NCBI GenBank assembly: GCA_022711435.1
Contig: JAKLFB010000026.1
Span: 1 to 64,000 of the forward strand
Direction of reading: 5' to 3'
From: Verrucomicrobiota bacterium
GTDB lineage: Bacteria; Verrucomicrobiota; Verrucomicrobiia; Limisphaerales; UBA1319
Length of the DNA: 64,000 nucleotides
The notes below the pieces were generated by a model. The model was given only the letters and a program-made list of their open reading frames with translations, was not told where the DNA came from and did not search any database. Of the stretch, positions 17,246-25,684 are shown one piece after another (the stretch's first letter is position 1; every line of letters starts with the position of its first letter). A program made the position numbers and the translations under genes.

Positions 17246-19714
17246 TTAGAAATATTCAAATTGTGCCGTGGCGGTGGTGTCAGCGTCCGCAGTGACGCGC
17301 AACCAGTAGGCCCCAAATGCCGCAGGGAATTCATAATCGGTTGTCTCTCCCGCCTCGACCTTGAGAACAGCGACCTCGCTCCAGGTTCGAGTGCCGGCCA
17401 CATCCGCCTCAACCTTGAAGCTGACGAGCTGTTTGCTGGCATGAGAGAGCGTCAGCCGCTTCTGGTCGAAGCCGGTTGCCAGATAGGCATCGCTGGGAGC
17501 GTTCGCTTTCACGGGTGAATTGAACCAGGGTCCGCCGCGACCGCGCGGTTTGCCGAACGACCAGAGATCGTCCACCGCGCCGGCCCAGAGGGCGCACTTG
17601 CCGTCATCGCTGCGGATGATGTGGTCGCCCCTGGCGCCGTCGGCAACGCCGCTCAGGACGAGCAGGCCGCGGTAGCTGGCGAAGTCATGGATACGCCGGT
17701 TGTGCGTGGCGATGGGCCGCAGCTTGATGAAGCCGCCGGCGTTCTCAGCGGGCACTTCGTAGAACGTGCCGCCGACGTTGAGGAGATTGCGCTCGGTGCA
17801 GACTTCGCGGCATAGCCGGGCGTAGCCGAGCGGGCCGGGTTGATCGAGCGCCGGATCGCCCTTGGGCAACCGCCAGCGCTGGCCGCTCTCGTCCGCGTAA
17901 AGAACCGATGCGGCGTCGGCGGTGATGAGCGGCGCGGCGATGGCGACGCTCTTGGCGGTCCACGCAGCGCCTTCCGGGTCGCTCACGGCGCGGAGCTCGA
18001 GGTGGGCGTCCATGTCGTAGGCGCCCAGCTCGCCGCTTCCGTTCCTCGCAACAAAGCGCAGGGTCCTGAACTCAGCGCCGCGAGCGTGGAGCACACCGCC
18101 GCTGGCTTGCTCGTCCCCGGGGAGTGCGATGCCGGCAAACATCGGCGCGGCCTCCATCGAACGCGGGTCATCAGCGCGGTAGTGGAAGAAGGCGGTGGCC
18201 TTCGCGGCATCGCGGCTGGAGGTCAGACGCAGCCAGGCGCCAGTCTCCGTCGAAAGAAACTCCAGCCAGACATTGCCGCTCGCCGGAACGCTCACATCGC
18301 GCAGCTTCGTCCATTTGCCATCGCCCTGCGAGTCCACTTCGAGATGGAAGGTGACCGGTTCCGCGCTGCGATGCGCGAGATGCAGGGATCGCTTGGCGAA
18401 GCCGGAGAACAGGAACGGCTCGCTGGCCGCGCCCGCTTTGACGTCGTCCTTGAGCCAGACCGCGCCGCGACCGAGCGCCGGGCCGAACGAGCCGAGGCGC
18501 GACGGCTCAACAAACCAGAGATTGGATTGCGATTTGCCGGGGCCGGCGAGGTTGCCCTTCAGCCGGTCCTTGTTGAGGAACTCGCTCTGCGCGGTATCGT
18601 CGCAGCCGAAGACCACGCGGTCGTTCCAGCGACAGAAATCACCGATGACCTTCAGATAGGCCGAGCGCGGCGCAAGGCCGAGAGAGCTGGCAGCGGAGAA
18701 GGTCCGGGGAAACCGCCAGAAACTGCCGTGCATGGTCATCAGCAGCGCTTCCTCGCCGATGTCCCGAATGCGCGGCCACTCGGTGTTCCAGCCGTGCGCG
18801 CCGTCGTAGCAGTGCGACGCCTTCGGCAGCCGATAGGCGTGCCAGCGCCCGCCATCGAGCAGCATGAGAATGAGCGATCGATGATCCCATCCGATGCTCC
18901 AGAGGCGATCGTCGCCAGGCGGGTTGCCGTTGATGCCGCCGGGGCCGGTGACATCGGTGAACTGGTTGCGGCGGATGACGGTCCACTGGGCGGCCTTTCC
19001 ATCCCATTGCGCGAGGCAGCCGCTTGGGACGGCGGGATCCTTGCGCGCCTCGGCGGCGTGGTCGCCGTTGTTGGCATAGACGTAGCGGCCTTGCGCGGAG
19101 TAAAAGCCTTTGCCGTGGTAGCCGGGAAGATTGGCTTTGCGGCCGGTCTTCACCTGTTCGTCGGCCCAGATCTCCTTCACGGCAAGCGTCTTCACGTCCA
19201 CTTCGTAAATGCCTTCCTCCATCGTGGCGAAGACGATCTTGCCCGCCGGGTCGGTCAGATGCCGCGCAAGTCCCGTGTGGCGGCCAAACATCCTGTCGCA
19301 GGGAATCACCCGCACAGAGCGATCTGCGCGGATGGCATACGGTCCGATGAAGAGCTGTCCCGACTCGCGGTGGATCATGCGGTTCGCGGGTGTGCCGCCA
19401 ACGCTCTCGGGCCGGATGATCTGTTCGAGGCCCGGCGTGATCTCGTAGAGCTTGTCCGTCGAGCCGGCGGGTTTGTGCGGCGCGTAGGAGATGACCCACA
19501 ACCGATCAGCCCACGGCGCCACCGCCCCGGTGCCGCACTCGCCTTCGTCGTTGAACATGGCGAGGCGCGGGTAGATGCCGGAGAGGTTGCGCGGTTCGGC
19601 GGCTTCGACATGGTCGGGCAGCGTCAGGGCGCAGAACACCCAGCCGAATCCGCAGGCGGCGCGAGCATACCTCCATAGCCATTGCAGCGGCCGCGAGCTC
19701 TTCCTGGATTTCAT
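17246..19714 (-). CDS. large secreted protein of unknown function, beta-propeller-like
   Basis: An 822-residue protein with an N-terminal export signal (hydrophobic stretch about 18-38, cleavage near VEAAEP). The sequence alternates short strands with segments such as LWVISYAPHKPAGSTDKLYEI, IVFATMEEGIYEVDVKTL and FYSAQGRYVYANNGDH, which suggest a WD/kelch-like propeller. Two later parts repeat a pattern 'P-F-x-x-S/T-G-F-x-x-K-x-L-x-L-x-H' (about 455-470 and 745-765), so a beta-sandwich unit may be duplicated. I do not recognise a catalytic motif. Similar orphan proteins occur in polysaccharide loci of Planctomycetes and Verrucomicrobia. A role in substrate capture is possible but unsupported. 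Confidence 0.7.
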   Translation of the reverse strand: MKSRKSSRPLQWLWRYARAACGFGWVFCALTLPDHVEAAEPRNLSGIYPRLAMFNDEGECGTGAVAPWADRLWVISYAPHKPAGSTDKLYEITPGLEQIIRPESVGGTPANRMIHRESGQLFIGPYAIRADRSVRVIPCDRMFGRHTGLARHLTDPAGKIVFATMEEGIYEVDVKTLAVKEIWADEQVKTGRKANLPGYHGKGFYSAQGRYVYANNGDHAAEARKDPAVPSGCLAQWDGKAAQWTVIRRNQFTDVTGPGGINGNPPGDDRLWSIGWDHRSLILMLLDGGRWHAYRLPKASHCYDGAHGWNTEWPRIRDIGEEALLMTMHGSFWRFPRTFSAASSLGLAPRSAYLKVIGDFCRWNDRVVFGCDDTAQSEFLNKDRLKGNLAGPGKSQSNLWFVEPSRLGSFGPALGRGAVWLKDDVKAGAASEPFLFSGFAKRSLHLAHRSAEPVTFHLEVDSQGDGKWTKLRDVSVPASGNVWLEFLSTETGAWLRLTSSRDAAKATAFFHYRADDPRSMEAAPMFAGIALPGDEQASGGVLHARGAEFRTLRFVARNGSGELGAYDMDAHLELRAVSDPEGAAWTAKSVAIAAPLITADAASVLYADESGQRWRLPKGDPALDQPGPLGYARLCREVCTERNLLNVGGTFYEVPAENAGGFIKLRPIATHNRRIHDFASYRGLLVLSGVADGARGDHIIRSDDGKCALWAGAVDDLWSFGKPRGRGGPWFNSPVKANAPSDAYLATGFDQKRLTLSHASKQLVSFKVEADVAGTRTWSEVAVLKVEAGETTDYEFPAAFGAYWLRVTADADTTATAQFEYF

Positions 19715-19969
19715 AAGCGATCGATGGAAACCGCCCGAAGCATGCCCGAAAGGAAGAGGCTCTTCAAGGTCTATTGGCCAAGAAGGGATCCGTTGATAAT
19801 CGCTACTGCTCGCCGCTGAGCCTGCGCCTCCTTCGTCTCAGCCTGACAGAGGTCTGCCGCGTCCCGGAAGATCGGATGGCACCGGTCGCCCCGGCTCATC
19901 ATGTGGCGCCGGCCCCCTGATACTCCACTCTCAACTTGCGCGCTACGACAGGCGAATGACCCTGCCGAC

Positions 19970-21240
19970 TCATGTATCGATAAGAACTGACCCCTGTTCT
20001 GAGGATGGCCGTGATGATTCAGATGGAGAAATCATCAGATCCTCGCCGGTGTCCTCAAACATCGAAGAGTCAATGCGCTGGTCCACGCCGTGGTCTCCGG
20101 GGAGGGTGAATACGTACGGGCCTTCGGGGCGTCCGCTGGCGCTTTTGAGGAAGGAGTTCTTCCCGCGCGGGCCGGCGCTGAGGCAGAAGGCGATCCAATA
20201 GGTGCCGCGGAGATAGTGCAACTCCGGCGCCCAGAACAGACGGCGCGGCGCGGCGTTGTACCATTTGCCCGGATCAGCCTCCGGCGTCCACACCTGCTTG
20301 ACAAAGGAGAAATGCACCAGGTCCGGCGAGCGCCAGAGGTTGATGCCGTCCATGTTGCCCGAGGTGCCGGTGAGATAGTAATTCCCGTCGTGGCCGAGCA
20401 TGATGAATGTATCGCGAATCCACGGCACGTCCGCCTTCTGGCCGGGCGCCTTGTCCAGCGGCACGCAGCGCGCTGCGCCCATGCCGCGCTCGTAGATGAA
20501 CGACGTGTCGGGCCGCAGCATCAGGCCGAAGGGGAATCGCGTCGGCGGGTCTTCCCCCGCGAAACCGATGGGCCAGCGCGGCTGCGTGGCGGGAACCTGC
20601 TCGACTTTGAACGCGCCCGGTTTGCCGCAGAACATCGCGCGTTCGTCCGCGCCGGATTCGCTGGCTCGCTGGCCAGCCCGTCCAGCGGGTTGGCTTGCAG
20701 GCGCGCAATCTCGCCGCCGCCTGTGGTCCAGTAGAACGTCCCGTTGTCATCGCGGAAGAGCGACGGATCTTCGCCGCGCGCGGTGATTTGGACTTTCCTA
20801 AAGGCGCTCGTGGCGGGGTCCGCGGTGTCGAACTTCAACAATTCCGTGCCACGGCCTTTTCGTCCGAGCGTGAGCCAGAACGCGCCATCGAGGAAATGGA
20901 TTTCCGGCGAACGGAACTGGGCTGCGCCGAAGTCGAGCGTGCGAATCTTGGCCCATTGCCTCATGTCCGCCGAGCGCCAGATGGAGATGCGCGAACTGAA
21001 CGCCGCGCCGCCGCCTTCGACCGCCGAGCCGGCCAAATAGAGCGCCTTGTCCGGCCCGAGCGTGATGCTGGCGTCGGTGAGCGGCGCATCGAACAACGGC
21101 GCCAGCGGGACTGCGTCCGGCTCGGGCGCGAGCGCGGCGTATTCGCGGATGACGCCGTGCTGGGCGTGGGCGGTGAAACCGAGCAGGAGCAGCCCCAGCG
21201 CGGCGCTGGCCAAGCGGTTCCGGTATGCCTGGGTTTTCAT
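19970..21240 (-). pseudogene. GH43-like glycosidase, frameshifted and missing its C-terminus
   Basis: Two overlapping frames cover one gene. The first (from ATG 21240) has a signal peptide and propeller segments ISIWRSADMRQWAKI and FRSPEIHFLDGAFWLTLGRK, up to QANPLDGLASEPANP. At about 20640 the reading moves by one base and continues as FCGKPGAFKVEQVPATQPRW, then INLWRSPDLVHFSFVKQVW, LFWAPELHYLRGTYWIAFC and RIDSSMFEDTGED. After that Asp-rich point (about 20035) the family sequence stops and a REP-like string follows to the stop at 19970. The start overlaps the upstream sulfatase stop (ATGA). The frameshift could be a sequencing error, but the lost C-terminus is separate evidence of decay. Confidence 0.8.
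19980..20000 (+). repeat. REP-like string at the broken end of the GH43-like gene
   Basis: ATAAGAACTGACCCCTGTTC and the following base form a short string that also occurs in variant form at 22963-22986 (ATAAGAACTGGCCTCTTTTC). Strings of this kind are found dispersed near IS200-like (REP-associated) transposases in other bacteria. Here it coincides with the point where the glycosidase frame degenerates. Confidence 0.4.
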
Positions 21241-22805
21241 ATCCAGCCTGGCATGTGCGGATGGGCGCCGGAATCCGCTGGGGAGGCGGAAGCGGACTTC
21301 GCAGGCCGGGCATTGCCTCGCGGCTTCGGTTTGCCTTCGTCCTCGGGATGATACTTCGCCGGATCAAAGGCGGGATTGGGAATGGGCACCACGGCCTTGC
21401 TTTCCTTCAGGAAATGCTCGATGAGCGCGTCGAGTTCGCACACCTGTTCGGGCTGCTGCGCAGCGAGGTTGTTTCTCTCGCTGAGATCATCCTGGAGATT
21501 GAAGAGCAGATGCCGGTGCGCGCTCTTCTCGCCGCCGTGAAAAATGCGAATCAGCTTCCAATCGCCGCGATGCGCGGTGACCGCGGGGGGCAGCCAGTCA
21601 GGCACCGCCGGATTGTGCGGGAAATACTGGAAGAGGGCGCGCTCGGGCAGGTCGCCGCCTTTCAACGCGGGCAGAATGCTGAGGCCGTCGAAGCGTTGTC
21701 CCGGCGCGGGCTGCAGGCCCAGCCCGGCCAGCAGCGTGGGATAGTAATCCTCGCTTTGAATCATCGCCTCGCTGCGGGCGCCGGCCTTGGTCACACCGGG
21801 CCACGCGATGACGCATGGCACGCGCGTGCCCCCCTCGAACACGGTGGCCTTGCCGCCGCGCAAGGGAGCGTTGCTTGTGGGCGTCGTGCCGTCGATCTCG
21901 TTGTACATGTTCCCGCCGTTGTCGGAGGTGAAGATAATGATGGTCTTATCCGCGAGGTGAAAGCGGTCGAGCGCGTCGAGCAGCGTGCCGACCGCATCGT
22001 CCATGCTCTCGATCATCGCCGCGTAGGTGGGGCTGCGCTGCGGATCGGCGGGATCGACCCGGGCGCGATGCTTCTCGATCAGCGCCTTCTTGGCGTCAAA
22101 CGGCGCGTGGACGCTGAACATCCAGTAGTTCAGGTAGAACGGGCGGTCGCGGTTCTTCTCCATCCAGGCCACGGCTTCTTTCGCCATGCGATCCTCGATG
22201 TGCTGGCGGGGCTCGCCGGGATCGGCATCGAAGTCTTTGAACTTCCAGGGGGCCACATAACTTCCCGCCGGACCGGGGCCAGGCCAGTGCGGCACGTCCA
22301 CGTCGAAGCCCTGCTGCAGCGGCGAAAACGGCTCCGGGCCGAGATGCCACTTGCCGAAGTGCCCAGCGGTGTAGCCGGCTTCTTTCAGGGCTTCGGCCAG
22401 CGTGCGATATTCCGTTTTCAAGCGCGTGGCCGGGGCCGGTTGGATGGACTTCTGGGCTGGCGCCGCGGATTTGCCGGTAGTTGCCTGGAGCACGACCTCG
22501 GGCAGATGGCAGTTGGGCGTAGTGACGCCCGTGCGGGCGGGGCTGAGGCCGGTGAGGATGGCCGAGCGGGTGGGCGAACAGAGCGGGCTGGCGGCATAGG
22601 CCCGGGTGAACGTCATCCCGCGTTTGGCCAGCCGCTCCAGGTGGGGCGTCTGGTAGAACTTCGTGTGTCCGTACAACGTCGTGTCCGCCCAGCCGAGGTC
22701 GTCGGCGAGGATGAAAACGAGGTTGGGTTTCGCGGGCAAGTCCGCCGCGTGCAGCGCGGCCAGCGGCGCCAACAGCAGAACGGCGGGGAGGAGGAGGCAT
22801 TTCAT
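21237..22805 (-). CDS. secreted type I sulfatase (arylsulfatase family S1)
   Basis: A 522-residue sulfatase that hydrolyses sulfate esters, probably on glycans. It has a signal peptide (MKCLLLPAVLLLAPLAALHA), the metal-binding opening NLVFILADDLGWADTTLYG, the formylglycine site LCSPTRSAILTG, and later HFGKWHLG and TSDNGGN. The modified Cys is present, so activity depends on a sulfatase-maturating enzyme, not encoded in this window. The ATG at 22805 starts the signal peptide; longer in-frame starts add unlikely basic residues. The stop overlaps the start of the broken GH43-like gene (ATGA), so the two were one operon. Confidence 0.93.
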   Translation of the reverse strand: MKCLLLPAVLLLAPLAALHAADLPAKPNLVFILADDLGWADTTLYGHTKFYQTPHLERLAKRGMTFTRAYAASPLCSPTRSAILTGLSPARTGVTTPNCHLPEVVLQATTGKSAAPAQKSIQPAPATRLKTEYRTLAEALKEAGYTAGHFGKWHLGPEPFSPLQQGFDVDVPHWPGPGPAGSYVAPWKFKDFDADPGEPRQHIEDRMAKEAVAWMEKNRDRPFYLNYWMFSVHAPFDAKKALIEKHRARVDPADPQRSPTYAAMIESMDDAVGTLLDALDRFHLADKTIIIFTSDNGGNMYNEIDGTTPTSNAPLRGGKATVFEGGTRVPCVIAWPGVTKAGARSEAMIQSEDYYPTLLAGLGLQPAPGQRFDGLSILPALKGGDLPERALFQYFPHNPAVPDWLPPAVTAHRGDWKLIRIFHGGEKSAHRHLLFNLQDDLSERNNLAAQQPEQVCELDALIEHFLKESKAVVPIPNPAFDPAKYHPEDEGKPKPRGNARPAKSASASPADSGAHPHMPGWI

Positions 22806-22962
22806 GGCAGGTCGTTCACCTTGAGTGTTTGCGGATCTCATGGTGCTGGGATCAACGGATCGCTTCTTTCTTACCGGCAGGGTGTGCGCGCGTGCAAGTC
22901 GTTTCCGGCGGCGCCTGTCGACTGGGGAACGGTCGGCGGGAGCCAAGGAGGCATCACCCCTA

Positions 22963-22986
22963 ATAATAAGAACTGGCCTCTTTTCC
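22963..22986 (+). repeat. REP-like string, second copy
   Basis: A variant of the string at 19980-20000, about 160 bp before the sulfatase start (which reads the other way) and about 150 bp from an IS630 scar. The rest of 22806-23130 shows no recognisable gene. Confidence 0.35.
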
Positions 22987-23133
22987 CGAGTTCCAGAGAC
23001 CGGGCGAAGCTAGCCGGCTCGCGGCCCGACACGGCAGCGGCCAAAGCATCACCGGCGGCAAGTTGCCGCGCCTGGCGCCCGGCTTCACGTGCCGCGGCTT
23101 GGTGATCGGCGAGGCAGTCTTTCATCGGCTCGG

Positions 23134-23229
23134 CAGTTGCGGGAGGCGACGGAAGCGTATGAGGCTGAACACAACAAGGCGCCGAAACTGTTTGTCTGGA
23201 CGGCCACGGCGGACTTAATCTTCCGAAAA
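23134..23229 (+). pseudogene. IS630-family transposase, C-terminal scar
   Basis: The frame reads QLREATEAYEAEHNKAPKLF and VWTATADLIFRK. IS630-type transposases end with 'x-I-x-x-Y-I-x-x-H-N-x-x-P-K-P-F-x-W-T-A-x-A-D-x-I', a strong pattern match. Nothing of the DDE core remains. The frame stays open into the next gene, whose true start is later. Confidence 0.65.
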
Positions 23230-23250
23230 CGGACGGATTCGCTTTTTGAT

Positions 23251-25524
23251 ATGCTTTTATCTCGCATCAGACTCGGTCTGCTTGTTTTGGGCGCCGCCTT
23301 GGCGGGCAACCCGGTTCAGGTCCTGAGCCAGGAATCCGCCGGCGTGCCGCCCGGCTCGCAGGCGGCCCGGAAGTTTGCCTTTGACACGGAACAAGCCCTG
23401 GCCAACTGGACGACGACGGGCGACGTGACCATCGATCGGGCGAAAGGCCGCCCGGGCAGCTCGCTCAAGGTTGGACCCGGCGGCAAAGCGCTGCTGAAAC
23501 TCCGCGAGAAGGACGAGTCCGGTCGGGTTGAGTTCCTGGTGTACGACGACGGCACCACGCCCGAGAACGCGAAAGCCAATCGACCGGGACCGCGCTGGGG
23601 CCTGGTGCAGAACGACGGCCGGGTGCTGGCCATTGGGATTCTGTACGCCCCTTATCTCGGCGGCAACGAAGGCTACACCGCCACCGCCTGCGATGCGAAG
23701 GACTGGTTCGATCAATTGTTCTGGCTCGGCGTGAACCGCGCCCCCGCCGGCTGGCACAAGTGGACGTTCATCTTCGATCCGGAGAAGGGCGTTCAGATCC
23801 TGCACGCGGACCAGGATGGCAAGCCCACCCGACGGCCGAGTTTCGACAACACCAAGGCTGGCTTGCAGGGCTTCAGCGCCATCGCCATCTGGGGCGATAG
23901 CGGCACGGGCAAGGGGCAGACGGTGTGGGTGGGTGACGTGGCCGTAACGTTGGGCGGACCCGTGAAGTCTGTGCCGAAGCCGCGGCCCACCGCGCCGCGG
24001 GTCATTGGCCCGAATCCATGGATACCTTCGGCCCATACGCTTCCGATGTACACCCCGGATCAGCCGCCCGCGACCCCGAAGCGGGAGGATTTGCCATGGA
24101 AGGAAAGCGTGTCGCAATACGGCGTCACGTGGACCTTCGACAAGCCGGCGCGCGTCGGCCAGTTCATTAACGGCGACTGGTACGTGGTGGGTCCGGCGAC
24201 CGTCACGGCGATCACGCCCAGGCCGCTCTACGGCGCGGAGATTCCCGAAATCGAACTGGATCGCATGGACCTGGAGCGGCCGGTCGCCCAGCGTGTCCGC
24301 AACGGTTTCATGCTCAACCCGCCGGCCGCGATGAAGGTTTCGTATGACAGCGGGGTGCGCAACTGGTTCGACCCCTCGCTCATCCAGAGGCTGCCCGTGG
24401 CCATGAAGCCGGGCGATTCGCTGGTCTCGACCATCAGCATGCCCAAGGGGCTCGTGCTCCAGCCGATGCTGTGGGAGACGGTCGAGCGCGGCGTGGCTGA
24501 CAGCACTCCCATCCGGACGGCGGCGGTGCTGACCTGCGTGGCCGAGCCCGTCTCGCCCGACGCGTTCCGCCCGGCCTTCTGCGATCGCCAGGCGAGGATC
24601 TACCTCTCTCGAAACTTGAAACGAAGCCTGCTGCCGACCGCGGCCGCAAACAACCTGCCGGACGTCGGATTGTATGTCCGGTTCACGCAGCGGCCCTGGG
24701 TGGGGACGGGCTCCTTCGGCTTCGAGGGACCGGTGGAAAACATGCCGCAGTACGGACGCGATTACGCCCGTGTCGGAAATCACGCTGCGCTCATCCTTTG
24801 CGCGAACCTCCCGGCGGAGAAGAAGGAGACGCTGCTGGTGAACCTGGTCCAGGTGGGCATCGACTTGGGCGGCATGATTCGCTCGGGGCATCCCGGCTGG
24901 GAAGGCTTCGGCGGGCACGGCAGCGGGCGAAAGCTGCCGATTGTCTTCGCGGGCTTGCTGCTGGGCGACGACCAGTTGGCCTGCATCAACAAGTCGTTCC
25001 CCCAAGCCCACTTTGGCGAGGATGAACAGACCGCTTACGGAGACGGTTGGACGGGCGCCAAGGTCGTCTTCACCGGACATCGGGCCATTGACCAGGGCAC
25101 CGGAATCGCCCGCGCCGGGACCGGTCCGTATGAACACACACCGCCATCGACCTGGAAAGAAGGCCGCGAGAAGATGAGTGAATCCTACCGGCGCTGTTGC
25201 ACGAGCGCCGCCTGGGTCGCGGGCGCGCTGGCCTTGCGCCTGATGAAGGCGGAGCCCGCGTGGGACCACGACGCCTTCTTCGACTATTGCGACCGCTGGA
25301 TGTTCGAGGATGAAACCGAAGCCCTCAAGACGCTGAAGCAGGACGCGGCGATGCCCCAGCCGGACTGGGCGCGCGAGGGGAAGACCTGGGAAGCGTGGGT
25401 CGACGAAATGTGGGCCGCCCACCGGCAGGCGCCGGGCATGCCACCGGCCGACAGCTGGAAGATGCCGCACGACGACCGCTATCTGAGAACCGCCATCGAG
25501 AAAGCACAGCGCATGTCCCAGTGA
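23251..25524 (+). CDS. secreted protein of unknown function with an N-terminal jelly-roll-like region
   Basis: A 757-residue exported protein; ATG 23251 begins a signal peptide (LLSRIRLGLLVLGAALAG). The first ~220 residues (DTEQALANWTTTGDVTIDRA, GWHKWTFIFDPEKGVQILHA) look like a concanavalin-type beta domain for glycans or surfaces. The middle part opens WKESVSQYGVTWTFDKPARV and GQFINGDWYVVGP; the C-terminal part is helix-rich (SESYRRCCTSAAWVAGALAL). I recall similar beta-sandwich plus helical-barrel proteins in planctomycetes but cannot name a family or active site. An upstream in-frame ATG (23089) would read through the IS630 scar and is rejected. Confidence 0.75.
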   Translation: MLLSRIRLGLLVLGAALAGNPVQVLSQESAGVPPGSQAARKFAFDTEQALANWTTTGDVTIDRAKGRPGSSLKVGPGGKALLKLREKDESGRVEFLVYDDGTTPENAKANRPGPRWGLVQNDGRVLAIGILYAPYLGGNEGYTATACDAKDWFDQLFWLGVNRAPAGWHKWTFIFDPEKGVQILHADQDGKPTRRPSFDNTKAGLQGFSAIAIWGDSGTGKGQTVWVGDVAVTLGGPVKSVPKPRPTAPRVIGPNPWIPSAHTLPMYTPDQPPATPKREDLPWKESVSQYGVTWTFDKPARVGQFINGDWYVVGPATVTAITPRPLYGAEIPEIELDRMDLERPVAQRVRNGFMLNPPAAMKVSYDSGVRNWFDPSLIQRLPVAMKPGDSLVSTISMPKGLVLQPMLWETVERGVADSTPIRTAAVLTCVAEPVSPDAFRPAFCDRQARIYLSRNLKRSLLPTAAANNLPDVGLYVRFTQRPWVGTGSFGFEGPVENMPQYGRDYARVGNHAALILCANLPAEKKETLLVNLVQVGIDLGGMIRSGHPGWEGFGGHGSGRKLPIVFAGLLLGDDQLACINKSFPQAHFGEDEQTAYGDGWTGAKVVFTGHRAIDQGTGIARAGTGPYEHTPPSTWKEGREKMSESYRRCCTSAAWVAGALALRLMKAEPAWDHDAFFDYCDRWMFEDETEALKTLKQDAAMPQPDWAREGKTWEAWVDEMWAAHRQAPGMPPADSWKMPHDDRYLRTAIEKAQRMSQ

Positions 25525-25592
25525 TTTCCTCCAACGAGAAGAATATGGTTGCCCTGCAACCCGGATGGTATACACAACGTCATAAGTCACGC

Positions 25593-25645
25593 CGCGTGAG
25601 GCCTGCCTGCCGGGGCGGCGCAGGCAGGCCTGCCCCGGCGTTGTC
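25593..25645. repeat. GCCTGCCTGCC palindrome (repeat family 3)
   Basis: A long inverted repeat, GAGGCCTGCCTGCCGGGGCG paired with GCAGGCAGGCCTGCCCC, lies 40 bp before the next gene. Its left flank (CCGCGTGAGG) and right flank (GACTTCTGACGCTCTGT) also flank a shortened copy at 33479-33525. The hairpin could act on the upstream transcript as a terminator-like structure, but no U-tract follows. Confidence 0.6.
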
Positions 25646-25684
25646 GACTTCTGACGCTCTGTATCGACTTGAACGCATCGATTT

